Below are positions 11,259 through 21,911 of a stretch of 64,000 bases of DNA, piece by piece; positions within the stretch are counted from its first letter, which is position 1, and every line of letters starts with the position of its first letter. The notes below the pieces were generated by a model, which was given only the letters and a program-made list of their open reading frames with translations, did not search any database and was not told the DNA's origin. The translations under genes and the position numbers were made by a program. Source of the DNA: Euphorbia lathyris (lineage: Eukaryota > Streptophyta > Magnoliopsida > Malpighiales > Euphorbiaceae); assembly GCF_963576675.1 (NCBI RefSeq), contig NC_088911.1, positions 29,558,501-29,622,500 on the forward strand, in the 5' to 3' direction.

Positions 11259-13093
11259 TGTTAGGTTTTATGTCTTATAGACAATTGTTTTATGATATAA
11301 AATATTTGTAAATGAATTATTATTTTATCAATTTTTTATGAGATATAGTGTATTTAACTATATAAAGGCATTGACCTTTTATCATAACTAAACAAGTTTA
11401 TATAAGTAATCATAAAGTATTCATACAAGCATAAAGTAAGACTATACCTTATGATTCTGAACTAATAAGTTGATAAACTTAAATTACCCCAAGTCAAGTA
11501 TTCTGTTTAGGGATTAACATAATACTGTTAAGACTTGCATGTAATAATATCTTCTGTTATGAAAAGCAAGCTTATCTCACAAGCTTTAAATATTCAGATA
11601 TCTAGGTAGTTACATGGATCCTTTGAAAGAGTTCTTTAGGATTAGGACCCGACTTGAGATAACAGGATGAATGGATTTATCTAATGTCATATGTTCATCT
11701 CAAATGTATTAGTATGTATAAGTAATCCTCAGACTCAAATAAACATTAATTAGTGATTCTGGATTATGGAGTGTGATGCTTTGACTCTGTTCAAACATGA
11801 TCTATAACACGAAGGATCCTGGGGTGTGTGCGAGCAAGCGTTGTGTATCACATAAAGTAATTACATGATAGTTAATGTTAGATTGAGCATTCGTCACTCC
11901 TGATAAATGAGAGATATATCCATGGTCTCTTGTGAAGAATTAACTTGAAATCCTTGCAATGTGATATCATTAAGAGTAGAAATGGAGATTTCACTTAACC
12001 TATCTATTCGGAGTTAATTCTATAAGTAAAACAAACATCTCATTATATGTAACTTGACATATTCCATAGTTACAGATTCATTTCAGGGTATAACTGATGA
12101 AGGGTCGTATTATACTAGACCTAATATGGAAAGGTAAATGTCATTATCAACCTGACTTCTTGTCGCTCTGGGGAATGTTTATGGTTCTGCCTATAACAGT
12201 CTGTGCACTCATTCCATTATACGGTTAGTTGAAATTAATTTGTCTAAATTAGTTCCTGTAAGTGTATACGGCTAGTGGCGGCAAGAACCTAATGGGTCAC
12301 GCACAAAATTAAGACTGGAGGATGAAATGGTAATTTTAGAGTGAGGAAAGGGGCTAGCCGAAATTAATAGTGTAGGGGAATTGTTTTGATTAATTGATTT
12401 ATTGATAATTCTATTAGGAAATATAAATTCTAATTCTAATTTGATTAGAATTGTGAATTATTAATTATGTGAATATATATGTATATATAGAGAGAGTGTA
12501 TAATTAATGATAATGTTCCTATTAATTAGTAAATATAATGTGTTTATATCTCTAATTAAATTATTACCCTAACATATATAAGTATTCTGATGGGATTAGA
12601 CTTATTAATTATATTTATATTAGATATATATAAGATTAATAATTATCCTTATTTATTTAATTAGTAAACCTAATAGTATTCTAATTATCTATTTTAACCT
12701 GATTGGATTAGGGTTAGGAATCGAAACAATATAAATGCCCCTCCCTATAAGCATATTTCAGCCAACACAAAAGAATAGGGCTTGAAATTCTTCTCGAACC
12801 TTACTCGAATAATTACCTATCTAGTTCATTCATTTCTTAGTTCATGTGGATATTGACAATATATACTCGATTGTTATATTTGATTGATTAAGAACGTGTA
12901 ATCTTTCGGGTTGTTCGTGTTCGTGAAAGACGGTTGATAATCTATGTGGGCCTTCGTTTGCAACGATAGATAGTTCTCCAATCAAAGGTACATATGTTTA
13001 AACCCTCTTAATATGGAATAAAGATTAACGGATCTTGGGAAAGGGAAATAGATAAAAAAAAAATTATAGTTCTGTTATGCCTATTTTCCTTCA
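11259..13093 (+). repeat. Copia LTR downstream of the chimeric pol
   Basis: After the purine run AAGTGGGATGA the sequence TGTTAGGTTTTATGTC opens an approximately 1.83-kb LTR that ends in TTTTCCTTCA. It contains a TATA box at about 12730. Start and end follow the usual TGTTAGG and CCTTCA boundaries of this copia type; the 5' partner is not in the window, so no TSD can be tested. A diverged copy of its first third lies inverted at 36081-36657. Confidence 0.7.
12730..12737 (+). promoter_or_regulatory. TATA box of the copia LTR
   Basis: TATAAATG precedes CCCCTCCCTATAAG, a layout common in copia LTRs just upstream of the transcription start. Confidence 0.45.
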
Positions 13094-13229
13094 GTCAATA
13101 AATGGATTGGTTCCGATAGATCCAGATCCTAGTATTTTTTTCTTTCTTATTGTCTCCGAAACTTACATTTCCTTATTGTTTATGCTCTAGTTGATGAATT
13201 AAGTTTCATCACCCGTCATGTGCCTCGAG

Positions 13230-14600
13230 CATGCGCTGTCAATATACCACATTTTTTATTCTTGTGCGTATCTCAAGCCAACCTGTAAAGAAATTAATCT
13301 TTCTTAGGTACCCAAATTGTTTTGGGTCATTTGGGGTTAGTTTTAGCAGGTCTTTGATCATATTGATCATAATAGCCATTCTTGTGCCAAGACATAACAG
13401 TAGTATGGCCTCTCTTTCCACAAAAGTTGGAAGCAACCTCTGGTTTAGGTTTCCATCATTTCCTACTGGAAGTTTTCATTCCATACTACTGATGGTGGCT
13501 ATTAGCCTTCTGAGTCACTTAGTGACTTTGAAGTGAGCTGATGTCCTTTTTTAGGGATTTATTTTTCTCGGTAAGTTGATTGACTTTCTTGATCAGGACT
13601 TTGACATTCTCATAGACGAGAATTATCTTCCAGAAGATAACTTGAATCACCAAGTTTCTCATTCTCAATTTCATCACATCGTATATTCAGCATCTTGATC
13701 TTTTTTATTATATTTCTTAATTACAGAATAAAGATTACGGAGAGCATTTATCATTTCTTATTTATGGTTAGAAGAGAGACTTACCTCAATACTCTGATCA
13801 TACTTATTACCTTCAGCATCATTGGATGGCTCAACATTCTCAGACGTTTTGAGCTTGTCAGTCTCTATGGCTATGAAGCATATGTTTGCAACATCAGAGG
13901 CTTCATTTTCAAAGGATGAGGATTCCTCACTGTCACTCCAGGTGGCCACCATGGCTTTCTTGCCATGCCTCTTATCTGTTTTTAGATTTAAGCAATTTGA
14001 CTTTATGTGCCCAAGTTGGTGACATTCAAAGTAAGTGATAGTTTTGTTTGGTTCCTTCTTGAACTTATCACTATATTCCTTCTTAAGTCTGTTAGGCCTT
14101 CTAAATGTCTTCTTATTGTATCTATCACTCTTCTTGAACATTCTTTTCACTTTTCTAGTGAACATTGCCATTTCTTCATCGTTTGTTGAGTCCACTTTCA
14201 GCACGATGGATTTATGCTTCTTGTCCTTTGACTTTTCCTTTACCTCAAAATTCTTCATGAAGATCTCATGAGTGAGAAGAGATCATATGAATTCATCATA
14301 TTTATAGGTAGTCATGTCTTGTGCTTCTTCCATAGACGTTTTCTTGGTTTGCCAGCTTTTTGGGAGACTTCTGAGGATTTTCTTTAATTTCTCCTCTTAT
14401 GAGAATATCTTTCCCAGACGTTTGAGCTTGTTGATAATGTTGGTGAATCTGTGAGATCCCTTCAATTTCTTGCATTTCAAAAAAGCTCGTATAACCTCAT
14501 GTTCTGATTGATCTTTGATTCTTTTAATTTGCTGGTTCCTTCATATGCAACCTCCAACTTGTTCGTAACCTGAAACCTCATGTACGCTGATTCTTTTTTT
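13230..14600 (-). pseudogene. Decayed copia gag (UBN2 type) with mutated zinc knuckle
   Basis: Read on the minus strand from about 14600, the segment has a broken UBN2-like gag, then a 166-codon open frame (13758-14258) with basic RKVKRMFKKSDRY, and the knuckle YFECHQLGHIKSNC. The first cysteine of CX2CX4HX4C is tyrosine, so zinc binding would be lost. Further on are a NKSLKKDI-like coiled segment and, at 13239-13436, DPKQFGYLRK, corresponding to the linker between gag and protease. No pol follows. Opposite orientation shows it is independent of the LTR at 11259-13093. Confidence 0.7.
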
Positions 14601-14849
14601 TTTTTTGACCCTCGAGCCTTGGATCCTAGATTGACGCACTCCTAACCTAGATTAAGGGCCTGCCCTAGAACCAACTTATATACAATATTTAACCAATTTT
14701 GTTTATAAAATAGATCCCGTTATAATAATAATAAGGATAAAAAATAAAATAAACAAAACTACTTGCTAAATATAATATTACTTGTTTTTTTCATGAAAAA
14801 ATATTATATAATTACTTGTTTTCACTCAATCTTTCCTTTTAAAAAAATA

Positions 14850-14851
<2 letters not shown>

Positions 14852-14881
<30 letters not shown>
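14852..14881. repeat. (TA)n microsatellite
   Basis: A run of about 15 TA units in AT-rich DNA. Confidence 0.95.
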
Positions 14882-14886
<5 letters not shown>

Positions 14887-14984
14887 AATTTTGGTCGGCA
14901 ACTAAAAAAGTTACTTTGAAAAGAAAAAAACCTAAACTTAAAATGGGATTGAATGACCTACTTTGTTTTCAATTGGAATTTAGT

Positions 14985-15679
14985 AGTTATAGAAGACACG
15001 AATGACAGGATTTTTAATAATGCGGGAACGGCATATCTGCTGGCGAATCAGGTTCAGTTCCTGCTGGTTCAAACGACTAAACAGAAGGAAGCAAGGTGGG
15101 TTGTGTGACCTCCACCTGATCCGGATTGGGTGAAAGTGAATACGGATGGAGCAAGCAAAGGAAATCCGGGAACCGCCTCTGCGGGGGGCTAATCCGAGAT
15201 AGTTCAGGTGAGTGGAAAGGAGGCTTCCTAGTTAATTTGGAAATTTGTTCGGTGATGTTAGCAGAATTATAGGGTTTTTACTTTGGGCTTTGCTTGGCTT
15301 AGTCTAAGGGCTTCAGACAAATACAAGTCGAGCTTGATTCATCATCAGGTATCCTTCTTTTGCAAAACACGACTGAAGTACACCACCCATTGGGATAGAT
15401 AATACGTGAATGTCAGAGATTCATAGATAGAAATTGGAAAGTACAGCTAAAGCATGTTTTCAGGGAAGATAATCAGGCAGTTAACTGGATGGCAAACTTC
15501 GCAGGCACATTTGCCATGGGTCGCCACGAGTGTGGTGCGCCTCCTGCAGGTCTCCATCACATTCTACTCGAAGATCGGCAAGGCTGATGGACAGAATGAT
15601 TGTATATTAGGATTTATTTTTGCTCTTTCTTTTCTTTTTTGTTCCTAGGCCTAGTGCCTTCCTTCATCAAAAAAAAAAA
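14985..15679 (+). mobile_element. 5'-truncated LINE, RNase H end with poly(A)
   Basis: Only the 3' end of an L1-type plant LINE is present. In changing frames it reads WVKVNTDGASKGNPG, an RNase H start with its catalytic Asp, then GLIRDSSGEWKGGF, LAELWGFYFGL, and the C-terminal LKHVFREDNQAVNWMAN. Frameshifts (near 15190 and 15440) break it. It ends in CTTCATC plus an A run at 15669-15679. The left border is approximate and no convincing TSD was found. Confidence 0.75.
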
Positions 15680-16320
15680 CCAATACTATTAACTATCCGT
15701 TAATCCGTTAATTTCGGTTAACCTAATTTTACACAAACTCATTAAAAATTTGGGTTACGCCAAAAGAAAGCTATAGAATTAAATACGTGAAAGGAAAAAG
15801 AAACAATAAAGTGTAATTGAAAGTGGAATGGTTTAAAGAGAGGTAACAGATGATATTGTAACATATGATATTGTAAAATTATATTCTTAATTTTTACAAA
15901 CAAAATCAATTTTACCTTTGTTATTTAACCATTATTCAAATGTTATGTCGGACATTCCACACAAATTTACTGATAAACTAAAATATTTTCGTGTATTTTA
16001 ACAAATTGGTTATAATTATGTTCATAACATAATAAACATTCTTTAAAAAAACATAATAAATGTTTTAAACAGTTAAGTATTTTAGTATTTCATATTTTAG
16101 GAATAAATTTGCGATTAGCCGAACTAATAGGATCACATTTATACGTTACCCCTTAAAGAATAAACAAAGTTATCAAATGACCGAGCAAACACTGAGTTTC
16201 TTACTGTTTTTCTTAAATTATCTTTTTGCTATCATCTTGATTGATTTGAGGGAGAAAAATACCCAAACTCAAAATTTCCTTCAACATGGATCCCATGTGA
16301 TTGATTTTATTTTATACTAC
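15680..16320. other. AT-rich intergenic stretch
   Basis: I see no gene, repeat or structural signal here. Confidence 0.5.
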
Positions 16321-16324
16321 AATC

Positions 16325-16495
16325 GTTGGTTGGCGCAGTGGTAGTATGGGGCTGCGCTTGGTAGGGCGGTCTCAGGATCGATCCCCCACAACGGCGATTG
16401 GGAGGTATTTAAATACCGTATTTCTTGGATCCGCCCCGAATCCGGATTAGTCGGCCAATGTGGTTCGGGGTACCGGATGGTTTAACCAAAAAACA
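16325..16495 (+). mobile_element. tRNA-derived SINE (Au-like)
   Basis: GTTGGCGCAGTGGTAGTATG contains a pol III A-box-like sequence (TGGCGCAGTGG) and about 40 bp later GGATCGATCC fits a B box. The tail GGTTCGGGGTACCGGATGG followed by TTTAACCAAAAAACAA is typical of Au-like plant SINEs. Length is about 170 bp. Flanking TSDs were not resolved, so ends are approximate. Confidence 0.7.
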
Positions 16496-16499
16496 AGAT

Positions 16500-17465
16500 A
16501 AGAATAAAAACATGCATGAAAATGCATTAGTTAGGAAGAAATTTTCAGTGAGTCATCCAAATCAGTTACCACATCTCCTTCTAGTATCCTGACTTAACAA
16601 AGCAGGCAGCTATTAGAGAAGAACACCGCTAGTTGTCTTCTCCTTCAATCCCTCACCTAATTTAGACCTTACTCTAATTAGGTGTGTCACACCTTAATTT
16701 AATTGTTTCACTCTTTATGTTTTTTATTAACAAAAAATAAAACAATAATGCAAGAATGGCACCTGACAATTCATGAGGAATCCAAAGAGAGACCCCATTT
16801 GCAGCCCTATCTTCACATGGAGATTCTTCAATAAAAAAATATAATTTTATATACAACAAATAAATAAATCAACCACCAAAATTAGATATATGGACCCATA
16901 ATATTACACTCTTTTTTCCTTTGATCTTCTTCCCTTCTCCTCCACTTTGAAGTAAAGAATATTGATTGAATTATAAATTACTATTACAGAATTGGCAAAA
17001 AAGAAAAAAGACCAAATTAGCAGGAACATGCACTGTTTGGGTACAAATGTTATTGAGAATTTTGTATCATGAATTGGGTATGTATAGTATCATCAAATTC
17101 AATCCCTTTTTGCTTCTGCACTCAATTAATTTACAGAGATCCTGTACAAAAAACAACAACATTAATGTAAAATTAGCTCACTCAAATCAACACTTGTAAT
17201 GCTGTATATTACTAATTCAAAATCAGATAGGTAAAGTGTAAATTGACCCTTCAACTTGGCTTGCTCACCCATCATTCCAAATAAATTTTGATTCTTTGAT
17301 TTAGCTTTTCAATTTGGGGTTAGGTTGGTCTTAAAGAATAGAATCACTAGTTATATACTTGTTCAAATGTATTAGTTTAGGTTAATTTTGTTGGGATGTA
17401 ATTACAAATTGATATTGAAACTCCTATATTGAAATAATTGGAAAATATTCGCGAAGTCATTACTT
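16500..17465. other. Intergenic, downstream of the LEA_2 gene
   Basis: No clear gene. On the minus strand 16674-16859 has a 61-codon frame with no recognised family; it could only matter as 3' exon or UTR of the LEA_2 gene, which I could not establish. Confidence 0.4.
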
Positions 17466-17468
17466 TAA

Positions 17469-17665
17469 AGCGATGTTTGGTAAATAACTTTTCGGGTAAA
17501 ATTAGAGGTTTTGATTAGTCAAACCCTTGATCATTCTTTATTTGTCATTTTACACAAACAGTTATTACTAACATCTAAGTTTCACCAAACAAATTTACAC
17601 AGTAAACTAGTCAAAACAGCTAATTAAAAAAAGTAATCAGCTAATAACTATTTTCAAACAGGGTC
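17469..17665. mobile_element. Tourist-like MITE (PIF/Harbinger type)
   Basis: A 197-bp element lies between two TAA triplets (17466-17468 and 17666-17668), the 3-bp TSD of this superfamily. Terminal sequences AGCGATGTTTGGTAAATAAC and, inverted, GACCCTGTTTGAAAATAGTT are imperfect inverted repeats with the GTTTGG core. The right end (AAACAGGGTCTAAAT) is repeated once more at about 17684, just outside. Confidence 0.6.
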
Positions 17666-17668
17666 TAA

Positions 17669-18170
17669 ATTCTTTCAAAAAAACAGGGTCTAAATTTTGA
17701 TTGGATGAATGGTTTTGAGTATTAATAAAGAAAATGTTAAGAAAGAATAATTCTTAACAAAATATAATTATTTGTGTTAACGCTTCTTAATATTTCTGGG
17801 TAAATTATACACATATCCACTCAATTTTAATCTTACTAAACATCATTATCACTGAATTTCAAAACTTTAATATAAAAATCACTTAATTTACTCTTACTAA
17901 TATAAAAGTTACTCAATTTTGACTACTCTAATAGCATATAATTTCTATCATACAGTTGGTGGAAACCATATTTTAAGCAACAATTCTTTAATCTCTTGAT
18001 TTTGAGATTATTTAAGTATTATTTGATTAGAAGGAGGAAAAACTGTTTAAAAACAAAAAGTCCGAAAATGGGCGTAATTTTATGGTAGATGAAGTTTTAA
18101 ACCATTTTAATTGTTAGAATTTTTTTAAGGTAAATTTTAAAAATGTTTTCAGGTTTTGGATTGTATTTCG
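17669..18170. other. AT-rich intergenic stretch
   Basis: The part 17808-17960 repeats phrases such as ACTCAATTTT and ATAAAAATCACTTAATTT as in decayed MITEs, but no second terminus was found. Otherwise nothing is seen. Confidence 0.4.
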
Positions 18171-18335
18171 TGTTAAAGGGAGTTTTTAGATCCTAACAGA
18201 TTTAACTTCAAATACCAAATTAAAGAGCTAAATTGGTACCCAAAGTTAAATTTTAAACCAATTTGATCCTTATCCCAAAATCTTGTAGCAGATACCAAAA
18301 ACAGAAAATTTATGATGAGAAGAGTAACGCAATAC

Positions 18336-19042
18336 CATTTGAAGGTGTGGATAGTGCATTTAGGCATAAGTCCATCTTCAATCTGATTCAATTTGATGTT
18401 ATCACAGTACACATCAACTGCTAACATCCCAATTTCAACCCCAATAAACGCTACTCCGACACTCGTCTTCACCCGAATATTCACCACCATATTCTTATTT
18501 TTAAAATCTGAACCCAGCTTCGCTCCTAATCCATCCTCAATCACTTGGTTCTTCACACTCGTCTCTATCTTCACACTCGTCGTGTTCATTGGCTTCTGAC
18601 GGAATCCCCGTAGGCTCGTCGATCCCAATTCAGTCTCCTGATCTGTCCCCGTTGTGATTCCGACCTGCGACAATCCGTACCGGTACGTTAATTTACTGTT
18701 TGGATTCTTCACTTCCATTCTCGCCATAGTTGCCGCGTCTATATAGGTGCCGTCGTACTTTTGAGTGACGCTGAACTTAGAGATCTTAAATGACTGGAGG
18801 TGGAATACAGGCATCTTCGGTTCTAACCAGAGGTACATAACGCCGGCCAGAATTACGAAGATGAATAATAGAATTAAGCAGATAATGAAGAAGATGCAGC
18901 AGCACATACGACAACAATTACTCTGTCGTTTTCTCGGCTGAAAAAATGCATTTCGATTCGGTGGTCTTCCGATTGGTTTTCCGGAGGAATCGGATACGTA
19001 TCCCGGCGGTTTTTGAAGAACCGATTGCTGTTGTGCAGCCAT
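18336..19042 (-). CDS. LEA_2 / NDR1-HIN1-like membrane protein, first exon
   Basis: The protein starts MAAQQQSVLQKPPGYVSDSS, has a proline-rich basic N-terminus, a Cys-rich stretch (about residues 43-49), one strongly hydrophobic segment (about 49-71), then PKMPVFHLQSFKISKFSV and an LEA_2 beta-sandwich region with VKNPNSKLTYRYG. This is the layout of plant LEA hydroxyproline-rich glycoprotein/NHL proteins, single-pass membrane proteins studied mainly for defence and stress roles; the role here is inferred. The frame would continue to 18173, but after TIHTFK the composition turns intron-like and a GTATTG donor lies at 18335, so I end the exon there; a short last exon probably exists but was not found. 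The region upstream is rearranged by a LINE and a tandem duplication. Confidence 0.82.
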
Positions 19043-19373
19043 TTATGATCTGCTAGAGGTTAATCTTCAATCAATGAATCAATGTCTGGTATTTGAAAAC
19101 TCAGAAATATGGATTAGGATTGAAATGATCTGATTAGTAGTTTGCATTCGATGAAATGATAGAATTTGGAAATGGAAGAATTGAAAAAGAAGAACGGGAT
19201 CCGAGAAAAATGAAGATGAAGTGTTTTCTCAAAATGAAAGAGCAACAGATAATGTGGAGGGGTAATGGTATTGTCTCTTTTGGGAAGCTTGGTAGTGTCA
19301 CAAATTCAGTTGGCGAGATTCACGCGCGGTGTCCACTTGCTGACATGGCGGAAAGGTTTTTGGCACTTGTATC
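19043..19373 (-). promoter_or_regulatory. 5' UTR and proximal promoter of the LEA_2 gene
   Basis: Only about 330 bp separate the start codon from the poly(A) tail of the LINE at 19374. From 19122 upstream this sequence is duplicated at 21912-22460, so a second, displaced copy of the promoter segment exists 2.8 kb away. No TATA box was assigned with confidence. Confidence 0.4.
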
Positions 19374-21899
19374 TTTTTTTTTTTTTTTTTTCAATCATAT
19401 ACACCTTCTTAATTCATATAATCACAAATAAAATCGGTAGTATTAATGGGAATCGCTTGTTTACTAACTAAACGAGCAGCTTCATTCCCTAAATAGAGAT
19501 TATAACTTATAAGACACCGAATAGTTTAGATTGTATGTGAAAATATTTTGCCAAACTTTGATCAAAACACCAATGTTTGAGAGATCCATTCCTTTAAAGT
19601 AAATACTATCAACAACAAGTTTCATATCCGTATTAAACTCCATTTTCGATAATCTACAAGATGTCGTCCAGAGTAAATGGATCTCAGAACTAGAATTTAA
19701 ATGATTTTTGGCTCATGAACCCATTAACTGTACTAGTAATGTAGACCGAGAAACTTCCAGTATTATCACGAATCACGACAATCAAACCACATAAATTTGT
19801 ATTTTTGAAAATTGTCGCGTCAATATTGCATTTGGCAAACTTGTTTCTCAATTTATGGCACATTGCCACTGGGTTGCTTACCGAATAAGGGATATTGGGA
19901 TTTTTCATTCTACACGCTTTCCGATCATGATAGAAAAAGCGGACAACTCTCAAGCAATCAAAATGACTAAGGCCCTGTTTTTTATCACTTAATTTCAGTA
20001 ACAATCAGTTCAGTTCAGTTCAGTTCAATTCAGTTCAGTTCAGCATTCAGTTTCAGCATTTAGTTTCAGTATTCAGTTTCAGTATTCAGTAATTTATCCT
20101 TATTTATTATATTATAATTATTTATATATAATTTATTATAATAATTATTATTATTTAATTTATTATTATTTATTATTATTATTATTTATAGTTTATCATT
20201 ATCTATAAATTAGATAAAAGTTAAGAAATGATAGTCAAGAAATGATAGTTTATTAAAGTATATATCGTTTAATAAAAAAATTAAAACTAAAGTATGCTTC
20301 CATATTTAAAAATTAGGAATTGCACTCAAATTTATCGAATTTATCAATGTTAGGGATAAAATTGCCATTTTAGATGTTAGGGGTAAAATTACCCATGATC
20401 CAAAACGTTAGGGATATTTTTACACTTTAACCCTTAATTAGAATAAAAAGTTAAGAGTTTGTATTCATATAAAAATTTGTATTTGATTTCATAGGCTTTA
20501 AATTATATGTAAATTTGTGTTTGTATGTAATTTGTATTTTTAATTTAAATTAGACTCATTTTTATTTAATTTTATAGACTTTTATCGAGCCAAAATTTTA
20601 TCAAGCCGAGCTTTTATTTGATATTCAATTTAGTTTTATCTTTAATAATATATTTATTTATTTATTATTGATATTATTAAATTTATTAGAACCATCATTA
20701 TTATTATTATAAGTTTATTAATGTCCAATATTATCAATTAAATTATTTTAAAGTCTAATATCATCATTATTGTTTAGTTCGGTTCAGTTCGGTAGTATTC
20801 AGTTAAGTTCAGTAGTATTCAGTTAAATTCAGTTCAGTTCAGTTCAGTATTCAGCAGTATTCAGTTCAGTTCAGTTCAGTTCAGTTCAATTCAGTTCAGT
20901 TCAATTCAGTTCAATTCAGTTCAGTTTAGTTCAGTTTTTTTCAGCAATAAAGAACAGAGCCTAAATGACTCTCCATTCCACATATGATAGTTTTGTTGTT
21001 GCCAAATAGAGAAATTCGCACATACAATCATGTTGCTTTAACCACTTCATACTTTCTAACATGTTGACAAAAGAAAATGAACCAGTCCACGACGTCATCT
21101 AACTCTCCTTTCGCCGGAGTCATACATGCTTCTTGTCAACACCCCATCGTAAATGAGCAAGACACAAAAGATCCCAACTGTACTTAATATCATTTTCACA
21201 TAACACGCAAACTATGGGTATCGACACATGCTTAAATGCAGTTAAGACCGGAATGGAAGACACCTAGACCAGAGCTTCCACAAAAAATGATTTTATCCTT
21301 GTTAGTAAGCTCAGGTTCCACGCCAACGACCAGCCCGCAATAGGGTTGCTATCATTAAGAAAATTATTAAGGACCCTATAACCAGATTTTGAGGAGTATA
21401 AGCCATATTTACTGGAGTTCCATACCAATTCATCCTTCACAAAACGATATGTTACAATAATATTACACATCCTTACAACTTCAGCACTACCAAGACACCC
21501 AAAAACTGTAACTTTATCCCATATTTTGCAAGTTGGACACACAAGCAGAATTCAGTGTAAAGCTATCCACAGTATGCAACTAAGGATCCGTCCAGATATG
21601 AATAGGATTCCCATCCCCAACTCTCCACCCTGTACTAAGACAAAGACAAAGAACATCTATAAAACTCCACACATTTCTCCAAATAAAACTATAATCATTG
21701 CCCAATTTGGAAGAAAGGAAAGTCTTATTAGGAAAGTATTTGACTTCGGATATTTTACTAACCATAGTATGAGGAGTACAAATGAACTTCCAACCTTGCT
21801 TACTTAAACAGAGAAAGGTTAAACAAACAAATCTCGGAAGCCCATGCTCCCTTGATTTTTTCCACCATATAACTTGGACCAATCAAGCTAGATTACATT
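19374..21899 (-). mobile_element. Truncated LINE, copy A (RT end, zinc-ribbon, RNase H, poly(A))
   Basis: On the minus strand an L1-type plant LINE runs right to left. 21580-21882 has LSKQGWKFICTPHT, VSKISEVKYFPNKTF and GWRVGDGNPIHIWTDP, the RT C-terminal region. 21264-21542 has the zf-RVT region (VKDELVWNSSKYGLYSSKSGYR). 19400-20004 has RNase H (VIRDNTGSFSVYI) and the ending NEAARLVSKQ. The poly(A) is the T run at 19374-19391. Stops and frameshifts abolish function, and a Harbinger-like element lies at 19971-20961. The 5' end is cut by the duplication junction. Confidence 0.8.
19971..20961. mobile_element. Non-autonomous Harbinger-like element with CAGTT-rich ends
   Basis: Termini GGCCCTGTTTTTTATCACTT and, inverted, GGCTCTGTTCTTTATTGCTG form imperfect TIRs, flanked by TAA at 19968-19970 and 20962-20964. 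Both subterminal zones are arrays of CAGTT/CAGTTTAGT-like pentamers (about 20004-20090 and 20776-20945), so the element could fold back. Copy B of the duplication has the empty site (GACTAGAGGACTCTCC), confirming insertion. The interior is AT-rich and codes for nothing; 20330-20440 carries a GTTAGGGATAAAATT-type decayed repeat. Confidence 0.88.
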
Positions 21900-21911
21900 C
21901 CTAATTTGGAA

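Larger units (their letters stand above)
19122..21899. repeat. Tandem duplication upstream of LEA_2, copy A
   Basis: GAAATGATCTGATTAGTAG at 19122 recurs as GAAATGATCTTATTAGTAG at 21912, and the matching continues through the promoter segment and the LINE 3' half. Copy A contains the Harbinger-like element (994 bp with TSD); without it the unit is about 1.78 kb. Copy A also lacks about 37 bp present in copy B near 21998-22034. Confidence 0.85.
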
